Source: Lineus longissimus (Eukaryota; Nemertea; Pilidiophora; Heteronemertea; Lineidae). From it: DNA of 64,000 bases. The stretch spans positions 3,348,001 through 3,412,000 of the forward strand of contig NC_088312.1 in NCBI RefSeq assembly GCF_910592395.1, read 5' to 3'. Below, piece by piece: positions 24,880 to 37,900 of this stretch. Position numbers and translations under genes: made by a program. Numbering within the stretch: the stretch's first letter is position 1; the number at the start of each line of letters is the position of its first letter. The notes below the pieces were generated by a model. The model was given only the letters and a program-made list of their open reading frames with translations. It made no database searches and was not told the DNA's origin.

Positions 24880-25998
24880 AGTCAGAAAACAATAAACTTG
24901 ATACTCTGAAAGCAGAAAGACAAGAATGACAGTTGGATTGTGGCTAAAAATTACATTGTAAAAAAATAAAAGGTTACTACATGGTACCAAGAATGTTGCT
25001 GGTAGGCGCCCAAGACTAAGTGGTACCCACATATTCCAACATTGTTTTGTGCTGGAATAACAATAGCCACAGTTGAGCATGATCCTCCCCTTGTTGTAAC
25101 TTAAAACAGTTTTGAACATGAGGCTAGATAAAGGCCTACAAGTACAATACATAGCCTAGACAGTTTTCGTCGACAGAAGCAGGAAGCTGTCCTTGATTGT
25201 GACAATGTCTCTGATTGTGACTCACTGCAGTGATAGAGTAGATGGATGTTATGCAATTTTGGGAGAAATATTCTTACCATTATTCTTTAAGATTATCAAT
25301 AAGTCTGCATGGTTTGTATTTTCCGAAAAGAAGGAGCTATAATTGAAGAAAATTCTGAAATCTACTAAATCGCCATGTCTAGCAACATGTAAACAATCCC
25401 GATCAATTCCGGACTTTGCCGAAGGGAACAGGTGGCTCCCGTATAAATTCTGGAACTAAAACGACGGAACGAAGAAAAAATACACCATTGAAATCACCTC
25501 TTTACTGAATTAAGATACATCTGTAGGAATGTAATTTTCGCACACAGATAACATTCATTCAGAAATTTTCAAAGTAGATGGCATGCTATCTTTTAAGCCC
25601 TCAGACTCAGTGCAACTGTTTTTTTGTTTTGTTGGCGCCCTATATATTTTCGTTGCCAGATAATTGTTTCAAAATGGCGCCCCGCCCGGAATGTTTATTT
25701 TCTTAGGAGAAAATCCAAAAGAATTGCTTGAATTGAGCCAATTATCTTTCATTCTTGACATTTAGCAAACGAACTAACGGTACGTAATGAGAACGATATC
25801 ACAACGAGGCGTCGTCCATATCGATATGGCTTTTGTTTCAGTGTTTCTGAGAGATTTTGTCATGTAGATCTATTTTCGGACAAGTAGTGCTGGTGCATTC
25901 TTGTTAACTCAATAACTGTTTTCTCTTGTTTGTTAGTTGTGGCCTCTGGAAAAAACTTCAAATTTCTGATCCTAAAGCTTAAATCTTTTTCAGCCATT
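24880..25998. promoter_or_regulatory. Divergent promoter of the STAND-TPR gene and CEP290, with 5' UTR exons
   Basis: On the minus strand the start codon lies 26 nt inside an exon whose acceptor is a good pyrimidine tract ending at 24906. A matching donor at 25277-25276 (AATG/GTAAGA) suggests a non-coding first exon ending at 25278. On the plus strand a donor after 25779 (AACG/GTACGT) and the acceptor at 25992-25993 suggest a non-coding CEP290 exon 1; the CEP290 ATG is 6 nt after that acceptor. Between them, at about 25672-25690, AAAATGGCG (YY1-like) adjoins a GC box (CCCCGCCC), fitting a TATA-less bidirectional promoter. UTR exons and motifs are inferred from consensus only. Confidence 0.55.
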
Positions 25999-28900
25999 AT
26001 GGCGCCATTAGATTGGAACAAGGTGATGGCAGTGAACCCGGAGGAGATGGAAGAGGATGACGCTGATGCCATTCTCGACCTTTTGGGAGAGGTAGAGTAT
26101 TTGTTTTTTGCAATAAGTTGTGCCCCGAAAAGTTTTTCTAAATGAGTTCATAAGATAATGACTGTGAAATAAATTTAGCTTCTACCAGGGCACTATACAC
26201 ATTTTCAAACTTTCCAGGGGTGTTCTTGTAATCCTGTTTATCAGGTTAGGAATTTTATTGGACCTCATTTTTCTCATCCAGTATGATCCAGAAGATGAAG
26301 AAGACACTGCCAGATTGAAGCAGCTCTTTAGGGTCACACAGGCTGTCATGGTAATCAAAGGAGAGGAGGCTAAGGTTTCTATGGAGGAGCTTGAGAAACA
26401 GGCTATGGCAGCTGGTCAGGGAGATGCCACCAGAGGTAAAGAATCTAAGAACAATTTACTGTGTGTAATGGGGTTGCAGATCCTGCTTATTGTACAATGA
26501 GGCATGTACCACTTCAATGCACATGCAAAAATTGTGACAACAAAAGCAATGCTGATGATGTAAAATCATGTCACACGTGGTTATGCAGTACGATCTAACG
26601 ATCGCGAGCCTAAGATTTTAATTTCCTTTGTTTACTTCAAAATCAAAGTGATATTCTTTCAGAACAACATCTCTTGGACCAGGTTAAAGATCTTGAAGAT
26701 GAATTGAAAGATCTCAAGGTGAGTTTTATGTTTAATGGGACAAGTTGGGAGTGGCCAGAATGATAACACCCCTGCTTGCCACCATGCTCCTCAACCTGTA
26801 GTGTCATAACAATGCAGCTCTCTTATAATGATTTTATAGCAAATGTTGTGATGCGATTTTGGACATGCCTTGCAAATTTCAGCTGGGGCAGTAGTTAGGC
26901 CAGATTCCTTTCTAGTGCTATGTCTATTGCATTTTTATGAGTTGAGGGAATGATTCAGATGATAAAAAATCTTTTTCTGTTCTGCAGAGATTTGGCACAG
27001 ATGCCCCAAGGGATACAAAATTCATTCGAGAAGAGATGCAGGATCTTGAGAAACAAGTTGACATGTTACAGGAGGACTTAAAAAGTGCGGAGCGAGAGCT
27101 CGGTAATGAAAAACAACAAGGAGAAAGGGTAGGTCGAAATATAAAGGCACAAAAATGTGGTGGTTTACAGTACATGTATGTAAAAATCAGGCTCTTTTCT
27201 AGAATTTCTCGGGGCATATATCTAGTGCCATTTTCCAGAAGGGAACACTGCCTCATTCTCTAGGATCAGGACCTGATCATCCTGGCAGGTTGAACTATAC
27301 ATTAATTCTACGTCATTGAGCAAAAGCCGGGAGAAAACAGCACTTTTTGTCAAGCATTTCATTGTCGCTTTCTTGTGTTTCAGTATGCTTCAAGAGTTGA
27401 AGAACTTGAGAAAGAAGTCATTGAAGTTAAGAGAGAGGTAAGCTTGAAAATAATCTTAACCGTTTACTGAATACATGTAGCTTCACTTGCTGATGGAAAA
27501 AATGCTACGTTACTTGCTAGAAATTAAGCAACTTTGCAAAGATCTGGTAAGGGGCCATGATACTCGTGTCATGGTGATGGTGATGATGAAATACTAGATT
27601 TCAGGGCAAATTGTGATGTGTCTGGTTGTGGAAGATTAGCTCTTTAAGCACAGTTCTTCTCATTGTTCTGAATTTGCCAACCTTTTTAATTTCAGAATGA
27701 TCAACTCCGTGATGAGATCCGTGATTACCAGAACCAGCTTGATTCTGTGCGTGAGCGTATACAGGAACGACGTGGTGTGGATTCTGACTGGAAAGAGAAG
27801 ATCGCCCGAAAAAACCGTGAATTGGTTGAAGCATTGGAAGAAGTCAACGTAAGTACAGTAGAACCTCTCTATTAAGGACACCCCGGGTGCTGTCCTTTAT
27901 AGAGAGGTGTCCTGATTAGAGAGGTCAAAACGAATGGAAACAACCAATTTGGGACCAAAATTAGTGTCCTGAATGGAGAGGTTTCTTAATAGAGAGGTGT
28001 CCACTAAGGGAGGTTCCACTGTACTTACATGTAATAACGATTTTGAAAAATTCGAGTAGTTCGGTCATCCATTGCTGTAGATAGAAAGCCATAGCCAACT
28101 AAATTACATCTGGAAATGTTTGGTAGTAACATTATAAACTAGCGGCCCCAACTAAAATGTCTTCATGAATTTCGATTTGTCTCTTTAGAATTTGACAACT
28201 GCCAATTCCAAGATAAATGATGAGTTCACTGGCCTCAAAAAGGATTTGGAAGATGCGACCAAGCAGATAGAACGAACCACTTCTGAGTACTCGAAGATGA
28301 AAGCGGTCATTTCAAAGTCTGACGAGGTCATTGATGGGATGAGGAAGGAGAATGAGATTCTAAAGACACAGGTTTCTGATCTTACAGAGCAGGTTCGCTC
28401 GAAAGCAGACGCGGACGATGACATCATGGTGGCTGTGAACAACAAGGTGGAAGAATGGAAGGTTAGTTGTGGCCAGATTTATGAAAAATATGAAGTTGGA
28501 TCTGTCCTGTGAGTCGATCTGAATAAACGCAATTCACTGCTTCTGCCAACGAAAACAATGAAATCAATTGAATTGGAAATCGCTTGGATGCTAAATTTTA
28601 CATTGTTTTCTCTTCCTCTTATAGAGTATTCTAGCAGACAAAGATGCTGAAGTCTTAGAATATCATCAGCAAGTCCGCAGACTGAAAGAGCAGCTTATGT
28701 CGTCGAATATGGACACTGAGAAAACGTCGGTCGCTGTCTTGACCAAAGCGTGCGGTGAACGTGATAAGCAGATAGAGCTTCTCCGCAATCAATTAGACCA
28801 AGCTACAGGTGATATCGAGTTGAATCTAGGGATAATCGATGATCTCAGAAATGAACTGAACAAAGGTATGTGTTTTGAAATATCGTTATCTGATATTGTA

Positions 28901-31900
28901 AACTTTTACCAGTAGATATTGATAACCTGTTTCTTGCAAGGTAATTTTTCTGGGTTAATCACTTGCAGAGTTGAGTCACTCTTCATCATTTGAGTAGGCT
29001 CCTTATTTTCTTAATCGATGGCATTGCCAATGATGAAAAACAGATCCCTTCAAGTGCAGCACTCTTAGGAAGGAATATCGGCTATCAAAAGTATGGATCT
29101 ATAAGGTGTCCATGATTTGATTTAACCATGCTGTTGTGCATTTCAGCTGGTAAAGGTCCAGGAGACAAACAGATGCTGAAGATTCGCGAGCAGCAGAACA
29201 AGCTGACCGACATGAAGGAGAGGCTGGACGATGCTGAGATGAGGATGCGGGAAGTAGAAGATGATGCGGTGGATAAAGATAAGCTGCTGAATGATGCGAT
29301 TGAGAGAATGAGGCAGTACGAAGCGGTAGGTCTTATTTTTCATCGTCTGAAGGCAGAAATTGGAATATTCTTGATTATTGTTCCAAGGCTTTGGAGATAT
29401 CACAACTTGGTTGGCTTGTCCACTGAATTTAGTGTCTAGAAGGCTTAAAAGAGAAGTTTTTGTTACATTTTGAACAGACTAATCCAAGTACTTCATTCTG
29501 CAGTGTTAAATATTTCTATTTTGTTATTATGTAGGGAGAATATGGTCTGCCAGACGCTGTACAAGAAATCAAGGAAAATAAGCTACAAGTCAATATTAGA
29601 GACAGGTACGTATCAGGCTTTTTACGAGCTTAACAAAGTCTCAACAACCGTCTTCCAGCAAGGCCAACTTTGGGATTATCTTATCTTTATTAATTGGTCT
29701 GTCTTGTTAATTTGTTGAACTCATTCTCCTAAAATATCAAATCTGACTCTTCAGGCAAATCGAGGAATTGACCCAGTTTGTGAACAAGTGTGAACTGAAG
29801 ATTAATGATTTGTATGATGAGAATGAGCAGCTTCGTGAACGCCTCAATCTTGAGCCGGCAGCACCCATCGATCTTGGTACATTCAGAAGGAACAAGAGTG
29901 CCCAGCAACAGCAGGATAGGGCCCTTAATCAGGTGTTACAAAAGGAGGTAAGAGGACCTTCTTGTTCTAATCCTTCAGGTCACACACATGTAAGAGCAAA
30001 ACTGTGGTCGCCTCTGCATGGCGCTGACTGTCAATAGGGTTTTGCATTGTCTGGCTATAGTCACCTGATTGTCAGTAGTTATTGACTTGTTGTACTTTCT
30101 GTTTGTTCTAGGTTGAAAGGCTTGAAGAGGAGAGAGTCGATTTGAAAAAGGAAATCAGGAGACTAGCACAAATGAATGGACAGAGGTAAAGATTGTCTTT
30201 TATGAGGGATCTGACTCGAACTGTTATACATGTAGATGCGAATATTTCTTAGTTAACAGTATGTCTCATTTTGGAAACTTTGCTTCATGCTATGCCAAAC
30301 TAAACATGTTATTCATGAATGCTTTTCTCCCTCATCTACAGAGCCGTCGCTATTGGTCTGACCCATGACGACATGCTCAAGATCAATGACTTCACCGAGG
30401 AACTGAAGGCCAAGAACAAGGCTCCGTCTGGCAAGTCTGGTCGATTGATCAGAGATGATATTGAGATGGATGAGCTGAGAAGCAGGGTAAGAATGTAATT
30501 CTTATCAAAATCTGAAATATGTAGTCAAATCAGTGAGAATATTTGTTGAAATGGAGAAACAGATCTTTTGGCAACGGGTCTGTACCAGTTTTATAAGTTT
30601 GCATTTCAATCATCCAATCTGCCCTTCTTTTTCCAGAACAAGGCCTTAGTTGAAGAAATGGATAAAAATGTGCGAGAAGTTGAGAAAATCCGCCAAGAAA
30701 ATGCAGAGTTCCGACTAAAGCATAAAAGTGATGATGATCAGAACAAGAAACTGGAATCTGGATTAAGAGAGATTAGAGAGCAGATTATGGATTTGTCAGC
30801 GAGTCCTGGAGGAGAGATAAACCAAATTGACTGCCCTATTCTGGAAAAAATGTTAGCTGTAAGTTGAAACCTTAAATGCATTTCTGTTTGTTATTTCAAT
30901 CAACACTGGCCTGTGATATCTGAGATAAACAACTTGATAAAGCAATTTTGATAAAATTGTAACTTATGACCCACATTTTCTTTTCCTAGGCAATAGATGC
31001 CAAACATATGACTGGGGACTACGACACCTCCTTGTACCTGCAAGCGAGGGTTAACAACCTGGAGGGTCGAAACGATGAGCTGAGGAAGGAACTGAGAGAG
31101 AGTCGATATGAGTGTACTAAGGCCAAAGTGGACTATGAAAAGAGTCAAGCAAAGGTGAGCTTTGAGTGAAAAAAGGAAGGAAAAACTAACTGTGGCAGAG
31201 GCACAGTGATGTTGAAATTGCTGCTGGTCTTCTTACTGATAGGTTATGGGTTTGAATCCTTTCTGTGTCCGAGCTCAGTACCTGCTAGGTAATCAAATTA
31301 TCTGATTTCACTCTCCTTTAACTTCTGTGCACTTAATCAAAGTCTTTTATTTCTAGACTGAAAAACTTGAAGCCGATCTACAGGCTATCAGGGATCTTGG
31401 TGCCGGCATTGGAGGACCAGTCAACGCAATGTCGCTGCCGGAGAACATGGCCGTGACCAGCGCAGACGTCATCTCGAGCCTGAACGAGCATCTGGTCCTC
31501 GTGCTACAGGAGCTCCACCTGAAGGAGGACATTGCACAAAGAATGGAGGACGCCATGGAAAAGTATAAACGCAAGTTCGCCCTGATCAGACATCAACAGG
31601 GACTGCTCTATAATGACTACATCAATGATAAAAGGGTAAGTTTTAGTCTTTACAAAAATATTTTGTTAAAAAATAATTGACCTCATGATTTTTTTATCAT
31701 TAGGTTTAAGAGAACCATCCATTCGGTTAAAATTAACCGACGAGAACTCGTAAAAGTTTGTTTTGGTGAGCTTGTTCACTGAGAACATTTCCTGGTTTAC
31801 CGTAGTAATATAAGACGTGTCTTTCAGGAATGGGAGGAGGAGAAAAAGAAGTTTGAAGAAGCCGCTCAAGTTACAGATGGTCGTCTGGAGGAGGCAACAA

Positions 31901-34900
31901 CAAGGTTACAAGAATTTGATGTAAGTGCACAGTGTCTTATTATATCTCATTTCCATTCATTAAAAAAGGTAAATTAAACAAATTTTCAAAAAATTCGTGA
32001 TTCTTATCATCACCTCAGTTTGCTGGTGGCATGTTAATGGAACCCAAGGGTGATCACAATATTTTGGCCATGTAAGAGTAAGACCTCTGACCTTTTCATA
32101 TCCTAGAACCTCCCAAGACACATATTGAATCTTGCTCGGTGTTGTGGTATACAGGTACATAGATTGTATGAGTTATTGTCCTTTGATTTCCAGCGACTGG
32201 TGGACACTCTCTCTCAAGATGAATCGGAAGTTCGAAGACGAGTCTCGGAGACGACCCGAAAGGTCACCGTGCTGCGAGTAAATGAGAAAGCTCTCACCAG
32301 GAGGTACAACGCCATGGTCGAGATGGAAACGGCCCACAGGAGGGAGAATAATCGCTTGAAGAACGAGATGATCCAGTGTGAGAGAGCTGTCATGGAAAGG
32401 ATCGGCTATTTACAAAGATACAAGGTATTGTAACGAATTCCTGAAAACTCAAAAAGGGTATTTGCAAAATCAATGAAAACAAAACACCGACAGAAATATT
32501 TTAGTTTTCTGTATTCTGGAAAAGTTCTGTGAGATTATCACATGATTTTTTTTCACTCACGTTTCGTCCTTCACACAATCATGTCTCTTCCAGGATATGG
32601 CCACCTTCAAACTTGCTCACCTCCAGAGAGCCCTGGACGAATCAGTGCCCAGCGCTGACCTCGACCATGCCAACCGACAATACAATGAGCTGACAGAGAA
32701 ATACCGTGACCTCCTCGAGAAGGGTAACTCGTTAGTGGCACGATCAGAAGAGTTGACATCGCTGGAGGAGGATGTGAAGTACTTGAGACTTGACAATAAC
32801 AATATCAAGAAGTTGCTTGAGACTGAGAAGGAGAGGACGCACACGTATGAGGCGGCATTGGATGAGCTTAGGAAGCAAGGTAGGCAACTTTTCAAAGATC
32901 ATTATTTTTCAAAATCTCCCAATGGAGGAACTGTACCATGTACATTTGATTTCATTAAAACTGAAATTAAGCCTTTTAAACCATTTTAGGACTGATTTCT
33001 TTTTCCCTCAGGCATCAGAGGCGATGCAGCATTGTCTGATAGTAACGTGATCGCAACATCGAGAAAGATCACGACGCTTGAAATGAAGGAATTGAACGAA
33101 CGCCAGCGAGCAGATCATGCCCAGCGGATGTACGAGCAATACAAGATGACAGTGAGAGACCTTGAGCAACGAAACCTAGAACTGGAACAGAAATTTGCTG
33201 AGGTAAATTTTCAAAATCCAGATAATGTCAACTTCTTGCTTTCGGGATACCTCTTGATTGAACCCTGGGTTAAAACACCAGTTTTCTGCTTAAAACTCTT
33301 AAAGATCTGTGGTAAAGCTTCTTTCAGACAGTTGTTAATGCAAGCGTGTTTATTGCTTCCAGTTCCTTTCAATTCATGCTTATTGTATTCCAGCTGACAA
33401 AAATGAGTCTTGAAATGCAGAAAGTTGAGCGCGATCTTCGGGACGAGTTATCAGACTGTGTGACGAAGGAAGTAAGCAATGCAGATAGGAAGAGGATCAT
33501 GGCGCTGGAAGAGGAGTCAGTCAATCTGAAATCTGAGGTCTCAAAACTCAAGGAGATTGCGGAAATCGGAAGTACACAGGCAAAGACGCTTGAAGCACTG
33601 CAGGTCTCCCGTGATAAGGAGGTGATGTCGTTACGGCAACAACTGTTGGATATTCAACAGCAGAGTGATGAGAAAACCATCATAGGTAAGATTTTGTTGA
33701 GGTTGGAAGATACTTCGGAGTCATTGTGAGTCTTGTCACTGTACACTTGTTGTTGTATTCAACGAATGACCCTGCTGGCAAAGGCCACATTTGAGAAATG
33801 CCATGGAAATGAGGCGATCCCTCTTTTAAGTGTATGCACAGTGGGTAGTAACATTTTTGTTCTTTTTAGGAAAACTTCATCGGCAGATTGTCCTTCTTCA
33901 AGTCAGTGAAGGTACAGCAGTCAGGAAGTGTGAAGACGCCAAGAAAAAGATCACAAAACTTGAAGCGCAACTGCTGCGGCAGGAGCAGAAGGTAGATGAG
34001 AAAGAGCAGACGATATACCATAACAAGGTGGAGAGCAGGAGCAAGGCTAAACATCTCAAGAGGACCATCCAGTCTTTGAGACGTCAGTATAGTGGCGCAG
34101 TTCCACTCACCAAGCAGGAGAAGTTCAGTAAGATCATGGTACAGCTTCAGGAGGACAAGAAAAAGATGCAAGTCGAACTGAAAGAGGTGGGAAAACATTA
34201 CAGTTGTTTTGTTTACTCTGAATCAGTATTGCGGATCACTGCAGTTTGGTCTACAGATGTACCCTCAAGTGTGGGATGTTTTGCTAGCACTGGTATCACC
34301 AGATATCATTAGACATTACCGGAGTTTACCAGTGATTTTGAATCTGCAGTTTGAATGAAGTTGCATAACCTTTCCCACTCCAATAGCATCAGACAGTGAA
34401 ACATGAGGCAGCTCTTGTATTCTCACCTTTTTTTTTCAGATCCATGACCAGAAGATCACCTTAGAAGATGAGTTGGCGCAGATCGAACTGAAACACGAGA
34501 GTCTACAGGACCTGATGGTGACTCTGAAAGATGGTAAGGGAGCCCAGAAAGTGGCCGAGTGGCACAGTAAGATGGAAGGCCTGAGACTGGAGGAGCTCAA
34601 ACAGAAGAGGCAGATCAACAGGCTTCAACACCAGGTGAGACTTAAATCTCCTTCAGAGGTTGCTATTGGCTATTTCTAACTCTCAGTTCTCTAAGAGTCA
34701 TGTCAGTTAATCAAACAATCCTACAGCTTGGTTTTTCATCAGATTTAACCTCGAAAGTTCTGTTGCTACCACATGTCCCAAAATAGTGGCAGACAATATT
34801 GGGCCGGGTGACGTCATGTAAGTGTTGGAAATAGAAATAGAAGTTCAAACAAGTAATCTTGATAACACTTTTAGGGTGTGATCCCAGAGTTTATCAGTCA

Positions 34901-37900
34901 CTGTGTTCTTCTTTCAGATCAAGTACCTGGAAGGAGTGATCAAGGCCAATGAGAACACCATCAGCAGCATGGAGGAGGATGGTGTCAAGCTGGCCAAGGA
35001 CTTTGAAGAGCGTCAACTCCAGTGGGAGCAGAGGGAGGTGGAGTTGGAGAGAATGATTGCCAGTATGGAGCAGACGCAGAATGAGATTGCTGGAGCAGCG
35101 TCTGAGGTAAATATTACGTTGAATTTGAGTGCTTTCAAAAAAAATTTGAAAGTAATGTAACCAGGTATAAGATCAATCATTAAGATAGTTATTCATTGCA
35201 ATTATTTCTTCATTTACTTGATTTCAGTTTGAGACTGCTGCCGGCTGCTTGCCCGACCCGGCACTGCCGATCCCTAACCAGTTAGAACACGCCATAGCTA
35301 CCATCAAGAGGAATGTAAAGACTATCCTAGACACACAGGCGGAAGCCAAGACACTTAGAAAGGTTAGTATTTGGTGTGACCTGGCTCCACTGATGAGCCA
35401 TTGGGCAGCCTGGACGATAGCTCAGCAGACCTTAACTGACTAACGGTTAGATAAATGGGGCAGTGAGGGAAACTTGGTTGTTTCACTGAGGCTTACCATG
35501 TAAATGCTATTTAGTGATATTCTAAAGATTAATTAACACTAACTGAATTGATTTGATCATCTTTTTTTCAGAGAAATACCGAAGTTGAACACCTACTCAA
35601 AGAAACAGAAAGAAATCTGATGACTCGCGACAAAATAATCAATGAGCTGCGATTGCGTATGCCTGCCTCATCCGACAGAGATGAGATCATCATGAAGGCC
35701 ACGGCCAAGGCTACATCGACTATGAGGCATCCGGATGATGATTATGAAATGACCCACGCATTGAGTATTGCTCAGTCAACAGTTTCTAGTCTTCAGGTTT
35801 GTTGAATCGATTCTCCCTGTTTTAGTGTACATAGTTACAGACTGAATGTATAACTTCTAGTATTGTTGAGACTGTTTTGGAACCATTCAATGAAGTTTCA
35901 CTCGAAGGATGTATAAAGTGGACAAATTATAACCCTGTATGAAACAAAAACTAAAGTTCCCTCTACTTGAGTGCCTATGCCAGGATCTGTTGAAAATCCC
36001 TTACACACAGGGCGTAAATATATAACGTGCTGTGGACTAAAACTGTCCAAATGAATTCAACCAAAGTTAAATTCTTTGTCCCTGGTGCTTGGACATCAGG
36101 CGTTCACCATCTGTCCATCTCCTCTTGTCCCTGGCCACTCTTATCGCTGTATCCCATGGCAGTACAAAGCATTCCAACTCTTTTGTCATTGTGCAGTGCC
36201 AGGTATTCTCTGGCTGTCCACATTTCCATCTCCTGTCTTCTATCAGATAACTAAAGGACCTAATTTGGCTTTTCTCTCATCTCAGGCTAGGGTGAATCAG
36301 AAAGATGAAACTATCCATAAATACCAGGATCTCCTGAAGGCAGCCCGTGAAGACATCAAGGAGATGAACCGACGGCATGAGGAGGAGTTGCAACTCATGC
36401 AGCAGAAACTTCACAGCAGAAGTGATGCAGCGTTCCTCAAGTTTAAACAGGCGGCTGAGGAGCTGATCAACAAGCAGTCACCCGATCTTCCCACCAACAA
36501 ACAGGTACGCTTCTCTTAGACTTCAGAAAGGTTGAAAGAGACAAGATTTGTTCTCGACTTGGCAAAGCACTAGGTTTCCTTAGTCATATTTGACTGTGGT
36601 GTCAACTTAATTGTTTTTCATTCAATTCTTCAGCTTGCCCGCTTGAATGAGCTTGAGGATACAGTTGCCGAGCAAGACAATGCTGTCGCCGCCCTGGTGG
36701 AGAGGTTGAAAAACGCCAAGCGTGAGATAGAAGGTTGGAAACAAAAATATGACGATAATATCAAGCACTACGAAGCGGAGAAGGACAAGTGAGTAGAATG
36801 TTGTTAACACTTTTAATTTCTTGTAGGCCTTATAGTTTATAAAGGCCAGTGTGGTTTAGGAAAAAGGCTACAATGTTACAATGGAGTTTCACACTGCTTT
36901 TGTATTGACCGCCTCGGATCATTACACATTTTCATTATGATCAACAGCATGATGTCGGAGCACCAGACTGAAAAGAACGAACTAAACGAAAAGATTAACA
37001 AGTTGACTCGTGAGATTGATGCCCTACGGAAAGAAATCGAAGAGCTATCCCGAGAGTGTGAGATGCAACGGCAAGCCAACGAACGAGCTCCGACCACAAC
37101 CATGAAAAATATGGTGGAGAGACTGAAGAATCAGCTGGCTTTGAAGGAAAAACAACACAAGGTACATATATACTTGCATTTTCAGTATTGTCTCTGTAAT
37201 GATAGATGTCACTTGTTTGCTATTATGACAGCAGGCATGCTTAGGATAAGGCCCCCTCTCCCTTAGAATCATGATATTCTTTTCGAAAAAAACATACTGT
37301 TTGTTTTAGTACTGTTTGTGGGTTCTGCCAATGTTTCTTCCCGATAGTTTTGAATCACAATCACCAACTATTTTTGGCTTGTGGAAAAGCCAATGTGAGC
37401 AGATGGCTGGGGATTGGTGTGGTCAGGTCAGTAAACAGATTGGTTCTTTTGCAGGCATTGAGCAAGGCTCTGATTGATATCCGGGGAGACATGGCCACCC
37501 AGGCAGAGGTGTGCGTCAAGGCAACGGCCCAGGAACAAGCGGCTGATGCAAACGTACAGAAGCTTGTTGCCAGACATACCAAGGAGTTGCAGGATGAGGT
37601 CGAAATTCTCCGGGGACAGAATCTCAAGTGCAAACAGCAAGTCAAGAAATGTAAAGAAAAGGAGAACCTGCTGACATTGGAAGTTGAAGAACTTCAGCAA
37701 AGTCTCAGTAAGTAAATGTAAAAACCCTGAGGGTGATGAAGTGATTGATTTTGACTTCACACCTTTTATCTTTAAAAAACAAATGTCTTAAACTTTCCAG
37801 ATAAAAGGGACACCCATGTAACCAAACTGAAACAAGAGAAACAGAAGCTGGAGCTGGAGATCGAGGAACTTGAGAAGAAATTGGAGCGATTAAGGGCGGC

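Noticed and set aside
24880-25152. N-terminal extension of the STAND-TPR frame upstream of MGCGAS.
   Set aside because: A strong acceptor sits 26 nt before the ATG, the upstream residues look like translated non-coding sequence, and MGCGAS is a plausible acylation start.
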